Source: Cyanophora paradoxa
Lineage: Eukaryota; Glaucocystophyceae; Cyanophorales; Cyanophoraceae
Length of the DNA stretch: 64,000 bases
Direction: 5' to 3'
Assembly (NCBI GenBank): GCA_004431415.1
Contig: QPMI01000413.1
Span: 1-64,000, forward strand
The notes under the pieces were generated by a model that saw nothing but the letters and a program-made list of their open reading frames with translations, did no database searches and was not told the DNA's origin. Both the position numbers and the translations under genes were made by a program. Shown here one piece after another: positions 1-12,780 of the stretch; within the stretch, counting starts at the first letter, position 1; the number at the start of each line of letters is the position of its first letter.

Positions 1-37
1 TTCACCATTGATCAACGGAAGAGGCTTCGCCCGAAGA

Positions 38-1449
38 GGCTTCGCCCGACAAGCCCTGGGCCTGCGCGGTTCCCAAACATCGGCGAAGCCTCCGTCACAC
101 CCTTCGCGTCCCTTGTTCATCGCGGCCCGTCGCGGCCCGCCCCTCCTTTGCCCCATTTAAATCATGAGTCGCCACAGTCCCCGTCCCGGTCCCCTTATTT
201 ATCGCGGGCCGTCGTGGCTCTCGGTGGCTGGGTGCACGTGGGGTATGGTGGGGCCTGGCGGCCGCGGAGGGGAGGGATCTGAGAGGGAATATAATTAGGG
301 GAGGAGTTGTTCTGAGAGGAGATGTGCTCAGAGAATATGATTATGTAATTAGGGGAATTAATGTTGCTGGGCTGAGAGAATATAATGAGGGGAGGGTGGT
401 GCTGCCAATCAGCTAGATGTTGTTGACCTGGAGCCTCGGAGGCGCGGAGGAAATTGACAGGAGAGTGTCGAGGGGAGGACTGAGAATCTCGCGGCCAGGG
501 CGCATGCGCAAGCTTATGAATCGCTTGAGCAGAATCTCGGATGCATACACCATCGATGTCCAGGTGCAGAGCTGCAGAGGCGAGGGCGGGCAGAAATATG
601 TGTAGGCCTGTGCAGGATCGAAAATTTGGCGTCGGCTGGGTTCTGGTGCTCTCTCGCCGGCACAGAGCTTGGAAAAGGCTTGAAAAGAGCTCAAATGATT
701 ACTGTAGCGATGGGCATGGGTGCCGCAGTGCGGATGTGAGGGTGCGCGGAAAGATGCTCAGGCTCGTCAGGGATCGAATTTTGCGGGGTCGGCTGGGTCC
801 TCGCGGCTCGGCGCATCTGTAAAGCGTGCAGAATGCTTCGTTTGCATTTTAAATGCTTATGCTATTGTTCCGCACATGCGCCGCGGCGTGGGCGCGCGGA
901 AAGATGCCCAGGCTGTGCAGGATCGAATTTTCGCCGCCGGGTACCTTCTTGCGCTTTCCGGCTCGAAAGCGGATATCTGAAGTGTGCAGGTGCTACTGTG
1001 TCTATGCGCGCCAGTACGCGTCGACTGCGCGCGCCGTGGGACCGGACGGGATCGGGTATCAAAATTTCGCGGACTGGAGCATCGACGGCGGCCGAAATCG
1101 AGCTTGCAGCGGTGCGCGCGCCCTGCTCTGTCATTCTGTACTCCTCTGGGGCGTCCCTGGCGTGCTTTCGTCGCGGGACTGGGCGAGACCGGGTCCCACT
1201 TTTTGGAGTTTCGCGATCGAACCGGGGTATAAATACCGGAATCGATCCATGAGGAAAATTCGATTTTCGCGCGACGCGCAACGAGGGGAGTCAAGAGTCC
1301 GAAATTAAATCACTGGAGGCTGGCCGCGCGAAAGTTCTACTGTGTGACGTCGGAGACCGTTCGCCTTCATTGCGGAGGTTGCGAATCTGGACGCTCGGAC
1401 CAATCGGACTCGATTGGAAAAAAAATAGAATCGGGCGTTCACCATCGAC
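38..1449. repeat. Array 1, unit 1 (TATA type)
   Basis: The header hairpin is at 38-90 (left arm GGCTTCGCCCGA, right arm one G short). The TATA core TATAAATA lies at 1228-1235, preceded by the GGGACTGGGCGAGACCGGG block. A CRE-like TGACGTC follows at 1345-1351. Confidence 0.75.
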
Positions 1450-2915
1450 CTACGGACAAGCCCTGGGCCCCTGCGGGTCCCAAACATCGGGCGAAGCCTC
1501 AGCAGCCCACCTCGCGCCCCCCTTGTTCATCGCGGCCCGTCGCGGCCCCGCCCGTATTTATTTCATGAGTCACCGCGGTCCCCGTCCCGGTCCCCTTATT
1601 TATCGCGGGCCGTCGTGGCTGGGGCGCGCGTGGGGTAGGGTGGGCCTGGCGGGGCGATGAAATTAAAGGGGAGGGGAGGGATCCTGAGAGGGAATATAAT
1701 AAGGTGAGGAGTTGTCCTGAGAGGAGTTGTGCTCAGAGAATATAATTATGTAATTAGGGGAATTAATATTGCTGGGGCTGAGAGAATATAATGAGGGGAG
1801 GGATGGTGCTGACAATCAGCTAGCTGTAGTTGACCTGGGGGCGCTGAGGAAATTGACAGGAGAGTGTTGAGGGGAGGATGGAGAATCTCGGGCCCAGGCG
1901 CATGGGTAGAGCTTGGGAATCGCTTAAACAGAATCTCGAATGCGTAGAGGATCGATGTGCAGGGCTACGGAGGCGAGGGCGCGCAAAAATACATGCAGGC
2001 GTGTCCAGGATGGGGACTTTGGCGTCGGCTGGGTTCTTGTGCTCCGTCGCGTCCGCAGAGCTTGCGAAACGCTTTGAAAAGATGTTAAATAAATACTGTA
2101 GCGATGGGCATGGGTGAGGACGCGAGGGCGCGCGGAAAGATGCTCAGGCCCGTCGAGGATCGAATTTTGGGGGTCGGCTGGGTCCTCGCGGTCCGGCGCA
2201 TCTGTAAAGCGTGCAAAAGGCTTCATCTACATCTCAAATGCTAATACTATTGTTCCGCGCATGCGCCGCGGCGTGGGCGCGCGGAAAGTTGCCCGGGGCT
2301 GTGCAGGATCGAATTTTCGCCACCGGGCACCTTCCTGAGCTGTTCCGGCTCCGAAAAGCGGATTTCTAGGATGCGCAGGCCTTGCTATGTCTATGTGCGC
2401 CAGTACGCATCGATTGCGCGCGCCGTGGGACCGGACGGAACCGGCAGGATCAAAATTTCGGCGACTCTTAAAATTTCGAATTGGGACTGGAGCGTCGACG
2501 GCGGGCGAAATCGAGCTTGCAGCAGTGCGCGCGCCCTGTTCTGCCATTATTCCATCGCTCTGGGGCGTCCGTGGCACGCTTTCTCGCGGGACCGGGCGGG
2601 ACCGGGTCCCACTTTTCGGGGTTTCGCGATCGAGCCGTGGTATAAATACCGAATTGATCTACGAGGGAAATTCGATTTCGCGCGACGCCCGCGGGGAGAG
2701 CGGTCCGTCTTCGCCGAATTGTAGGGAGCTATGATTGCGAAAATAAATCAGTGGAGCTGTGGTCAGGTGTGTATTATCTAAGTTACGTCGAGACCGTTCG
2801 CCTTCATTGCGGAGGTTGCGAATTGGACGCTCGACGAATCGCAGAGCAGTGGAAAAAAAGTAAAAAAATAAATCCGCCCGTTCACCATTGACTACGGAAG
2901 AGCTTCGCCCGAAGA
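1450..2915. repeat. Array 1, unit 2 (TATA type)
   Basis: The header has lost its outer left arm. TATAAATA is at 2641-2648. The CRE-like heptamer is degenerate here (TTACGTCG instead of TGACGTCG). Confidence 0.75.
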
Positions 2916-4350
2916 GGCTTTGCCCGACAAGCCCTGGGCCCTGCGGGTCCAAACATCGGCGAAGCCTTGCCGCCCCTTTGCGCCCCCCTTTTTCATCGCT
3001 GCCGTCGCGGCCCGCCCGTATTTAATCATATCATATGAGTCGCCGCGGTCCGTCCGGTCCCCTTATTTATCGCGGGCCGTCGATCGTGGATCTCGGTGCT
3101 GGGTGGGGTAGGGTGGGGCTGGCGGAGGGAGGATCCTGAGAGGGATATAATTAGGGAAGTTGTCCTGAGAGGAGATGTGCTGAGAGGATATAATTATGTA
3201 ATTAGGGAATTAATATTGCTGGGCTGAGAGAATATAATGAGGGAGGGGTGTGGTGCTGCCGCAGTGCAATCAGCATGCAGCTAGCTGTTGAGCTGTGTAG
3301 TTGAGCTGGAGGTGCTGAGGAAATGACAGGAGAGTGTTGAGGGAGGATTGAGAATCTCGCGGCCAGGGCATGCGTAGAGTTGGGAATCGCTTAACAGAAT
3401 CTCGAATGCGTACTACGGTAGAGATCGATGTGCAGGGCTACGGAGGCGAGGGCGCGCGAAATACATGCAGGCGTGTCCAGGATGGGACTTTGGTCGGCTG
3501 GGTTCTTGTGCTCCGTCGGTCCGCAGAGCTTGCGAAACGCTTGAAAAGATGTTAAATAAATACTGTAGCGATGGGCATGGGTGAGGACGGAGGGCGCGCG
3601 GAAGATGCTCAGGCCCGTCGAGGATCGAATTTTGGGTCGGGTGGGTCCTCGCGGTCCGGCGCATCTGTAAAGCGTGCAAAGGCTTCATCTACATCTCAAA
3701 TGCTAATACTATTGTTCTGCGCATGCGCGCGCGGTGGGCGCGCGGAAAGTTGCCCGGGGCTGTGCAGGATCGAATTTTCGCCACCGGGCACCTTCCTGAG
3801 CTGTTCCGGCTCCGAAAAGCGGATTTCTAGGATGCGCAGGCCTTGCTATGTCTATGTGCGCCAGTACGCATCGATTGCGCGCGCCGTGGGACCGGACGGA
3901 ACCGGCAGGATCAAAATTTCGGCCGACTCTTAAAAAGTTTCGAATTGGGACTGGAGCGTCGACGGCGGGCGAAATCGAGCTTGCAGCAGTGCGCGCGCCC
4001 TGTTCTGCCATATTCCATCGCTCTGGGGCGTCCGTGGCACGCTTTCGTCGCGGGACCGGGCGGGACCGGGTCCCACTTTTCGGGGTTTCGCGATCGAGCC
4101 GTGGTATAAATACCGGAATTGATCTACGAGGAAATTCGATTTCGCGCGACGCCCACGGGAGAGCGGTCGTCTTCGCCGAATTGTAGGGAGCTATGATTGC
4201 GAAAATAAATCAGTGGAGCTGTGTCAGGTGTGTATTATCTAAGTTACGTCGGAGACCGTTCGCCTTCATTGCGGAGGTTGCGAATCTGGACGCTCGGACG
4301 AATCGCAGAGCAGTGGAAAAAAAGTAAAAAAAATAAATCCGCCCGTTCAC
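2916..4350. repeat. Array 1, unit 3 (TATA type, recent copy of unit 2)
   Basis: TATAAATA is at 4105-4112. The second half (about 3,700-4,345) is almost base-identical to 2,227-2,905 of unit 2, whereas the rest shows many scattered one-base deletions relative to other units. This suggests recent duplication or conversion, or local consensus error in homopolymers. Confidence 0.7.
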
Positions 4351-5761
4351 CACAAGCCCACACTCACGGGTGGTAAGCCCTGCCAATGCATGCCTGCTCG
4401 CTCAGCCTCCCTGTCTGTCTTAGCGTCGATGAGGCTTAGATGGGAGCGCTCGGTGAGCCACCGAGCCACCCGGCGAGCCACGGCGCCCGGCGGCTGCCCC
4501 GCGCGCCTCCGCTCTGCCGCGAGCCGCGCCGCCGCCCTGGTGCCTCCGCCCGTCACCAAGTCATGCCGCCAGGCCGCTGCGCTCCGAGGCTGCGCTCTGC
4601 CCGGCGAGCCAGCGCACCCGGGCCGCGCCATGTGCACCTTATTCACCGCAGCGATATATTGGTACCGCCGCGGTAGATGGACCCGGGAGCTCAAGCTCGA
4701 GGCCTGAGGTGAGAAATATATATATAATGGTCGGTGGAGCTCGATTTGGTGGAGCTCGAGCTCGAGGTGAAATCTAGGGGGGAAATATATATATATATTA
4801 ATTCCCCCTAGATCTCCAAATTTGGCGTCGGCTGGGGTTTTGTGCTCTTCGGTCCACAGAGAGCTTGCGCAAGCTTGCAAAAGCTCTCAAATGAATACTG
4901 TAGCGATGGGCATGCGTGGGGATGCGAGGGCGCGCGGAAAGATGGGCAGGTTCGTCCAGGATCGAATTCTCGGGGTCGGCTGGGTCCTCGCGGCCCGGCG
5001 CATCTGCAAAGCGCGCAGAAGGGTTTGTCTACATCTCAAATGCTTATACTATTGCTCCGCGCATGCGCCGCGGCGTGGGCGCGCGGAAAGATGTCCGGGC
5101 CTGTGCAGGATCGAATTTTCGCCACCGCGTGCCTTCCTGCGCTGTTCCGGCTCCGAAAAGCGGATCGCTGGAGTGCGCAGACGGTGCTATGTCTATGCGC
5201 GCCAGTACGCATCGATTGGGCGCGTCGCGGGACCGGGCGGGACCGGCTGGGTCAAAGTTTCGCCCGACTCTTCGGACTGGAGCGTCGACGGCGCCCGAAA
5301 TCGAGCTTGGAGCGGTGCGCGCGCCCTCGGCTCTCTTTCTGTTCCGTTCTGGGGCATTCCTGGTGCGCTTTCGTCGCGGGACCGGGCGGGACCGGGTCCC
5401 ACTTTTTGGGGTTTCGCGATCGAACCGGGGTATAAATACCGGAATCGATCCGCGAGAGAAATTCGATTTTCGTGCGACGCCCACGGGAGAGCGATCATCT
5501 TAGGGGAGCCAGGATCGAAATTGATTCATGACAGACGTCGGGATTGCAGCGTACAAGTTCGAGATTCGATCCACGAGAGAGAGTCGATGGAAAATTGCGT
5601 GATGTCATCGTCGAGGTAAGTGCGTGAATTGATTGAGGACGAGTACGGGGCGAACACGGGGGACGGATGTGACCCGGACGTGACCATGAATTTCGTTCGC
5701 CGACCCGGATTTCCGAAATTGGCAGGGCTAATTGATTTACGGAAGAGGCTTCGCCCGAAGA
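4351..5761. repeat. Array 1, unit 4 (replaced head and tail)
   Basis: The usual header and AT-rich block are replaced at 4351-4815 by an unrelated GC-rich stretch that ends in a palindrome (4772-4813; arms ATCTAGGGGG and its complement around an AT repeat). The unit joins the family at about 4,817. TATAAATA is at 5431-5438. The tail after about 5,505 is also atypical and contains GAAATTGGCAGGGCTAAT, which recurs at the right edge of array 2. Confidence 0.7.
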
Positions 5762-7035
5762 GGCTTCGCCCGACAAGCCCTGGGCCCCTGCGGGTCCCAA
5801 ACATCGGGCGAAGCCCTTGCCGCCCCCTTTGCGCCCCCCTTTTTCATCGCTGCCCGTCGCGGCCCCGCCCGTATTTAAATCATATCATATGAGTCGCCGC
5901 GGTCCCCGTCCCGGTCCCCTTATTTATCGCGGGCCGTCGATCGTGGATCTCGGTGGCTGGGTGGGGTAGGGTGGGGCCTGGCGGAGGGGAGGGATCCTGA
6001 GAGGGAATATAATTAGGGGAAGTTGTCCTGAGAGGAGATGTGCTGAGAGGATATAATTATGTAATTAGGGGAATTAATATTGCTGGGGCTGAGAGAATAT
6101 AATGAGGGGAGGGGTGGTGCTGCCGCAGTGCCAATCAGCATGCAGCTAGCTGTTGAGCTGTGTAGTTGAGCTGGAGGCGCTGAGGAAATTGACAGGAGAG
6201 TGTTGAGGGGAGGATTGAGAATCTCGCGGCCAGGCGCATGCGTAGAGTTTGGGAATCGCTTAAACAGAATCTCGAATGCGTACTACGGTAGAGGATCGAT
6301 GTGCAGGGCTACGGAGGCGAGGGCGCGCGAAAATACATGCAGGCCTGTCCAGGATGGGAAATTTGGTGTCGGTTGGGTTGTCGTGCTCCATCGCGTCCGC
6401 AGAGCTTGCGAAACGCTTTGAAAAGATGTTTAATAAATACTGTAGCGAGGGGCATGGGTGAGGACGCGAGGGCGTGCGGAAAGATACTCAGGCCCGTCGA
6501 GGATCGAATTTTGGGGGTCGGCTGGGTCCTCGCGGTCCGGCGCATCTGTAAAGCGCGCGGAAGGCTTTGTATACATCTCAAATGCATATGCTATTGATCC
6601 GTGCATGCGCCGCGGCGTCGGCACGCGGAAAGATGTCCGGGGCTGTGCAGGATCGAATTTTCGCCATCGAGCTCCTTCCTAAGCTGGCCCGGCTCCGAAA
6701 AGCGGATATGTGGGATGCGCAGGCCCTGCTATCTAAGGGTCCCACTTTTTGGAGTTTCGCGATCGAACCGTGGTATAAATACCGGAATCGATCCAGGAGG
6801 GATTTCGATTTTCGCGCGACGCCCACGGGAGAGCGGTCGTCTTGGGTAAATTCTAGGGAAGCTATGAGTGCGAAAATAAATCAGCGGAGGTTGGGCGCCT
6901 GTCAGTTCTACTGTGTGACGTCGGAGACCGTTCGCCTTCATTGCGGAGGTCGCGAATCTGGACGCTCGGACCAATCGGTCTCGATTGGAAAAAAAATAGA
7001 ATCGGGCGTTCACCATCGACCTACGGAAGAGGCTT
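5762..7035. repeat. Array 1, unit 5 (internally deleted TATA type)
   Basis: The header hairpin is complete (5762-5815). A deletion near 6,732 joins the third sub-repeat directly to the promoter core and removes about 300 bp present in other units. TATAAATA is at 6774-6781, and a TGACGTC follows near 6,917. Confidence 0.7.
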
Positions 7036-8550
7036 CGCCCGAAGAGGCTTCGCCCGACAAGCCCTGGGCCCCTGCGGGTCCCAAACATCGGGCGAAGCCT
7101 CCGCCGCCCCCTTCGCGTCCCCCTTATTCATCGCGGCCCGTCGCGGCCCATCCCTCCCCGTGCCAAATTTTTTCATGAGTGGCCACGGTCCCCGTCCCGG
7201 TCCCCTTATTTATCGCGGGCCGTCGTGGCTCTCGGTGGCTGGGTGGGGTAGGGTGCACGCGGGGCCTGGTGGTGGGATGCAATTAAAGGGGAGGGGAGGG
7301 ATCCTGAGAGGGAATATAATTAGGGGAGGAGTTGTCCTGAGAGGAGTTTTCCTCATGCAGAGAATATAATTATGTAATTAGGGGAATTAATATTGCTGGG
7401 GCTGAGAGCATATAATGGGGGAGGGATGGTGCTGCCAATCAGCTAGCTGTAGTTGACCTGGAGGCGCTGAGGAAATTGACAGGAGAGTGTTGAGGGGAGT
7501 TTTAAGAATCTCGCGGCCAGGCGCATGCGTAGAGCTTGTGAATCGCTTAAACAGAATCTCGAATGCGTAGAGGAGCTTGTGCCACGGTGCAGGCTACGGA
7601 GGCGAGGGCGCGCGAAAATACATGCAAGCATGTCCAGGATCGAAAATTTGGCGTCGGCTGGGTTCTCGTGCTCCGTCGCATCCGCACAGCTTGCGAAACG
7701 CTTTGAAATGATGTTAAATAAATACTGTAGCGAGGGGCATGGGTGAGGACGCGAGGGCGTGCGGAAAGATGCTCAGGCCCGTCGAGGATCGAATTTTGGG
7801 GGTCGGCTGGGTCCTTGCGGTCCGGCACATCTGTAAAGCGCGCGGAAGGCTTCTTCTACATCTAAAATACATATGCTATTGATCCGCGCATGCGCCACGG
7901 CGTGGGCGCGCGGAAAGATGTCCGGGACTGTGCAGGATCGAATTTTCGCCATCGGGTACCTTCCTGCGCTGTTCCGGCTCCGAAAAGCGGATATCTGGAG
8001 TGCGCAGGCCCTGCTATGTCTATGCGCGCGAGTACGCATCGATTGCGCGCGCCGCAGGACCGGACGGAACCGGCAGGATCGAAAGTTTGGCCGACTCTTT
8101 CGACCGTCGGACTGGAGCATCGTCGGCGGCCGAAATCGAGCTTGCAGCGGTGCGTACGCCCTGCTCTGTCACTCTGCATCATGGCATTGGTCTGAAGCGT
8201 CCCTGGCGCGCTTTCGTCGCGGGACCGGGCGGGACCGGGTCCCACTTTTTGGAATTTCGCGATCGAACCGGGGTATAAATACCGGAATCGATCTAGGACG
8301 GAAATGCGATTTTCGTGCGACGCCCACGGGAGAGCGATCGTCTTAGGGGACGGAAATGCGATTTTCGTGCGACGCCCACGGGAGAGCGATCGTCTTAGGG
8401 GAGTCTCGAGTCCAAAAATAAATGTCACGTCTATGTAACGTTCGTGGGGTACTGTGTTACATGCGAGACCGTTCGCCTTCATTGCGGAGGTTGCCAATCG
8501 GACTCAATTGGAAAAAAAATTAATGGGCACGTTCACCATCGATCTACGGA
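7036..8550. repeat. Array 1, unit 6 (TATA type with 52-bp duplication)
   Basis: The header is at 7036-7099. TATAAATA is at 8274-8281. Immediately downstream a 52-bp segment is perfectly duplicated in tandem (8297-8348 and 8349-8400). Confidence 0.75.
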
Positions 8551-10180
8551 CAAGATCCGTGCTCCTGCGGAGCACTAAGTACGGCGAAGCCTCGCGGACG
8601 CCCTCGCGGCTGTCACAGTAGCCTATAGGGCACACCTGGGCACTGGCCAGTGTGGCCAGCGGCCTGGCCGATCGCGAACAGCTTTCTGGCTGGAAGCTGG
8701 CTCGCTGACGGCCAGTCCAGCTAGCCCTGGCCGGCTAGAGGAATATTAATGTGCTGAGGAAATAAATTAAGGGTGGAGCAGATTGAGAGGAGATTAATTA
8801 TATAATATTGTTGGGAAGGAGGCCCGCGGCCGGGAGGGGCGAGGTTCTCGCGGCCAGGCGCATGCACAGAGCTTGCGCATCGCTTAAACAGGACGTCGAA
8901 AGCATATAGCATCGATGTGCAGGGCTGCGGAGGCGAGGGCGCGCGGAAAGCTGTGCAGGCCCGTTCAGGATCGAATTTTTGCGTCGGCTGGATTGCCGCG
9001 CCTTGTCGCGTCCGCAGAGCTTGCGAAAAGCTTTAATAAAATCTCAAATGAATATTGTAGCGATGCGCATGCGCGAGGATGCGAGGGCGCGCGGAAAGAT
9101 GTTCAGGTCCGTCCAGGATCGAATTTTCGGGGTCGGCTGGGCCCTCGCGGCCCGGCACATCAGTAAAGCGTGCGAAACGCTTGCTCTACATCTCAGATGC
9201 TTATGCTATTGTTCCGCGCATGCGCCGCGGCGTGGGCGCGCGGAAAGATGTCGGGGTCCGTGCAGGATCGAATTTTTGCCGTCGGCTGGGTTCTCGTCCT
9301 CTTTCGCGTCTTCGATTGTGGAAGGCTTTGATAAAATCTCAAATGAATATTGTAGCGATGCGCATGCGCGAGACGGAAGTCTTCTTCTACATCTTAAATG
9401 CTTATGCTATCGTTCCGCGCATGCGCCGCAGCGTGGGCGCGCGGAAAGATGTCCGGGCCCGTGCAGGATCGAATTTTTGTCATCGGGTACCTTCCTGCGC
9501 TGTTGCGGCTCCGAAAAGCGGATTTCGGGGGTGCGCAGGCCCTGCTATGTCTATGCGCGCCAGTACGCATCGATTGCGCGCGTCGCGAGACCGGGCGGAA
9601 CCGGCCGGATCAAATTTTCGGCCGACTCTTCGCACTGGAGCGTCGACGGCGCCCGAAATCGAGTTTGCGGCGATGCGCTCGCCCTCGCGCGTCATTCTGT
9701 ATCGTTCTGGGGCGTCCGTGGCGCGGTTTCGTCGCGGGACCGGGCGGGACCGGATCCCACCTTCTGAGTCGGACTGCGTTTGTCGGAGGTTAAGTACTGG
9801 AATTGATCCAGAGGGAAATTCGATATTCGCGCGACGCCCACGGGAGAGCGGTCGTCTTAGGGGAGTCAGGACGCTAAAAATGGATCTAGAGAGGTCTGTG
9901 GGGGTTAGAGTAGCTGTGTTATTTGCGGCAATCGCGTCCGTGTCGAGGCAGAATTAATAATTCTGCCTTGAGGAGTGTCGATACGGAAATTATTTAGCAG
10001 GGGGGATCTCGAGTGGAAAAAAAGGTTAAAAAAGGAATTTGGCTCGTTGGTTTTTGGGTTTGATTGAGGAGTGTCGATACGGAAATTATTTAGCAGGGGG
10101 GATCTCGAGTGGAAAAAAAGGTTAAAAAAGGAATTTGGCTCGTTGGTTTTTGGGTTTGAGAAAGAGGCTTCGCCTGAAGA
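8551..10180. repeat. Array 1, unit 7 (B type, no TATA)
   Basis: The B-type header hairpin GTGCTCC-tgc-GGAGCAC is at 8559-8575. The TATA core is replaced by a different tail. The tail holds an almost perfect 25-nt palindrome (GAGGCAGAATTA, one base, complement) at 9945-9969 and a 96-bp tandem duplication (9968-10063 and 10064-10159). Confidence 0.75.
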
Positions 10181-11571
10181 GGCTTCGCCCGACAAGCCCT
10201 GGGCCCCTGCGGGTCCCAAACATCGGGCGAAGCCTCTGCCGCCCCCTTCGCGTCCCCCTTTTTCATCGCGGTCCGTCGCGGCCCGCCCCTCCCCGTACCC
10301 TAAATCATGAGTCGCAAGGGTCCCCGTCCTGGTCCCCTTATTTATCGCCGCGGTCCCCGTCCTGGTCCCCTTATTTCAAGTTTATCGCGAGGCAGGCCTG
10401 AGAGGAGTTGTTCTGAGAGAATATAATTCTGTAATAAGGAGAATTGGTGCAGCTGATCATGAGAGAGAATATAATGAGGGGAGGAGTGGTGCTGCCAATC
10501 AGCTAGCTGTAGTTGAGCTCGAGGCCCTGAGGAAATTGAGAGAAGATTGTTGAGGGAAGGGGCGAGGTTCTCGCGGCCAGGCGCATGCGCAGAGTTTGTG
10601 AATCGCTTAAACAGACTCTCGGATACATACATGATCGATGTCCAGGGCTGCGGAGGCGAGGGCAAGCAGAAATATGTGCAGGCCTGTCCAGGATCGAAAT
10701 TCTCGTGTCGGCTGGCTGCTCGTGCTCCGTCGCGTCCGCAGAGGTTGGAGAAGGCTTTGAAAAGCTCTAAAATGAATACTGTAGCGAGGGGCATGGGTGA
10801 GGACGCGAGGGCGCGCGAACAGATGTTCAGGCCTGTCGAGGATCGAATTTTGGGGGTCGGCTGGGTCCTCGCGGCCCGGCGCATTTGGAGACCGTGCAAA
10901 AGGCTTCTTCTACATCTCAAAGGCATATATATGCTATTGATCCGCGCATGCCCGCGGCGTTGGCGCGCGGAAAGATGTCCGGGGCTGTGCTGGATCGAAT
11001 TTTCGCCGTGAGGGACCTTTCTGTGCTGTTCCGGCTCCGAAAAGCGGATATCTGGAGTGCGCAGGCCCTCCTATGTCTATGCGCGCCAGTACGCATCGAT
11101 TGCGCGCGCCGGGGGACCGGACGGAACCGAATGGATCAAAATTTCGGCCGACTCTTCGGACTGGAGCGTCGATGGCGGCCGAAATCGAGCTTGCAGCGAT
11201 GCGCGCGCCCTGTTCTGTCATTTTGCATTGCTCTGGAGTGTCTGTGGCGCGCTTCCGTCGAGGGACCGGGCGGGACCGGGTCCCACTTTTTGGGGTTTCG
11301 CGATCGCGCCTGGGTATAAATACCGGAATTGATCCGTGAGGGAAATGCGATTTTCGCGCGACGCTCATGGGCGGAATTCTAGGGGAGGTGTGAGTGCGAA
11401 AATAAATCAGCGGAGGTTGGGCGCCTGTCAGTTCTACTGTGTCACGTCGGAGACCGTTCGCCTTCATTGCGGAGGTTGCGAATCTGGACACTCGGATGAA
11501 TCGGACTCGATTGGAAAAAAAATAGATCCGCCCGTTCACCATCGACCTACGGAAGAGGCTTCGCCGGAAGA
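10181..11571. repeat. Array 1, unit 8 (TATA type)
   Basis: The header is at 10181-10234, followed by a duplicated CGGTCCCCGTCCTGGTCCCC element. TATAAATA is at 11315-11322. The CRE-like site reads TCACGTCG. Confidence 0.75.
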
Positions 11572-12780
11572 GGCTTCGCCCGACAAGCCCTGGGCCCCTG
11601 CGGGTCCCAAACATCGGGCGAAGCCCTTGCCGCCCCCTTCGCGTCCCCCTTGTTCATCGCGGTCCGTCGTGGCCCCACCCGTATTTATTTCATGAGTCGC
11701 CGCGGTCCCCGTCCCGGTCCCCTTATTTATCGCGGGCCGTCGTGGCTGGGCCGGTGGGGCTTGGCGGGGCGATGAAATTAAAGGGGAGGGGAGGGATCCT
11801 GAGAGGGAATATAATTAGGGGAGGAGTTGTCCTGAGAGGAGATTTCCTAAGAGAATATAATTTTGTAATTAGGGGAATTGGTGCGGGGTGTGGAGGCGAG
11901 GGCGCGCGGAAATATGTGTAGGCGTGTCCAGGATCGAAAATTTGGCGTGGGCTGGGTTCTCGTGCTGTCTCGCCGCCACGGAGCTTGCGAAAGCCTTTGT
12001 AGAGGTCTCAAAGGAATACTGTAGCGATGGGCATGCGTGAGGATCCGAGGGTGCGCGGAAAGATGTTCAGGCCCGTCCAGGATCGAATTTTCGGGGTCGG
12101 CTGGGTCCTCGCGGCCCGGCGCATTTAGAGACCGTGCAAAAGGCTTCTTCTACATCTGAAATGCTTATAGTATTGATCCGCGCATGCGCCGCGGCGTCGG
12201 CGCGCGGAAAGTTGCCCGGGGCTGTGCAGGATCGAATTTTTGCCGTCGGGTACCTTCCTGCACTGTTCCGCCTCCGGAAAGCGGATTTCTGGGATGCGCA
12301 GGCTCTGCTATGTCTATGCGCGCCAGTACGCATCGAATGCGCGCGTCCTGGGACCGGCCGGAACCGGCAGGATCAGATTTGCGGCCGACTCTTCGGACTG
12401 GAGCATCGAGGGTGCCCGAAATCGAGCTTGCTGCGGTACGCGTGCTCTTCGCTGTCATTGTGACCGCTCTGGAGCGTCCCTGGCGCGCTTTCGTTGCGGG
12501 ACCGGGCGGGACCGGGTCCCACTTTTTAGAATTTCGCGATCGAACCGCTGTATATATACCGGAATCGATCAAGGTGGGAAAATTCGATTTTCGCGCGGGG
12601 ACCCAGGAGTGCAGACTGAATTTGAGGGGAGCCACGAGTCCAAAAATAAGTGTAATGTCCGTGTCGAGCCAAGTGACGTCGGAGACCGTTCGCCTTCATT
12701 GTGGAGGTTGCGAGTCTGGACGCTCGGATGAATCGGACTCGATTGGAAAAAAATAAATCCGCACGTTCACCATCGATCTA
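11572..12780. repeat. Array 1, unit 9 (short TATA type)
   Basis: The header is at 11572-11635. The AT-rich block is cut short and joins the sub-repeats at about 11,885. The core carries a variant TATATATA at 12551-12558. The tail precedes a B-type header. Confidence 0.7.

Noticed and set aside
11500-11530. Rho-independent-type terminator (hairpin CCAATCG/CGATTGG next to an A-run)
   Set aside because: The run after the hairpin is A on the reading strand, not T, and the context is eukaryotic nuclear DNA.
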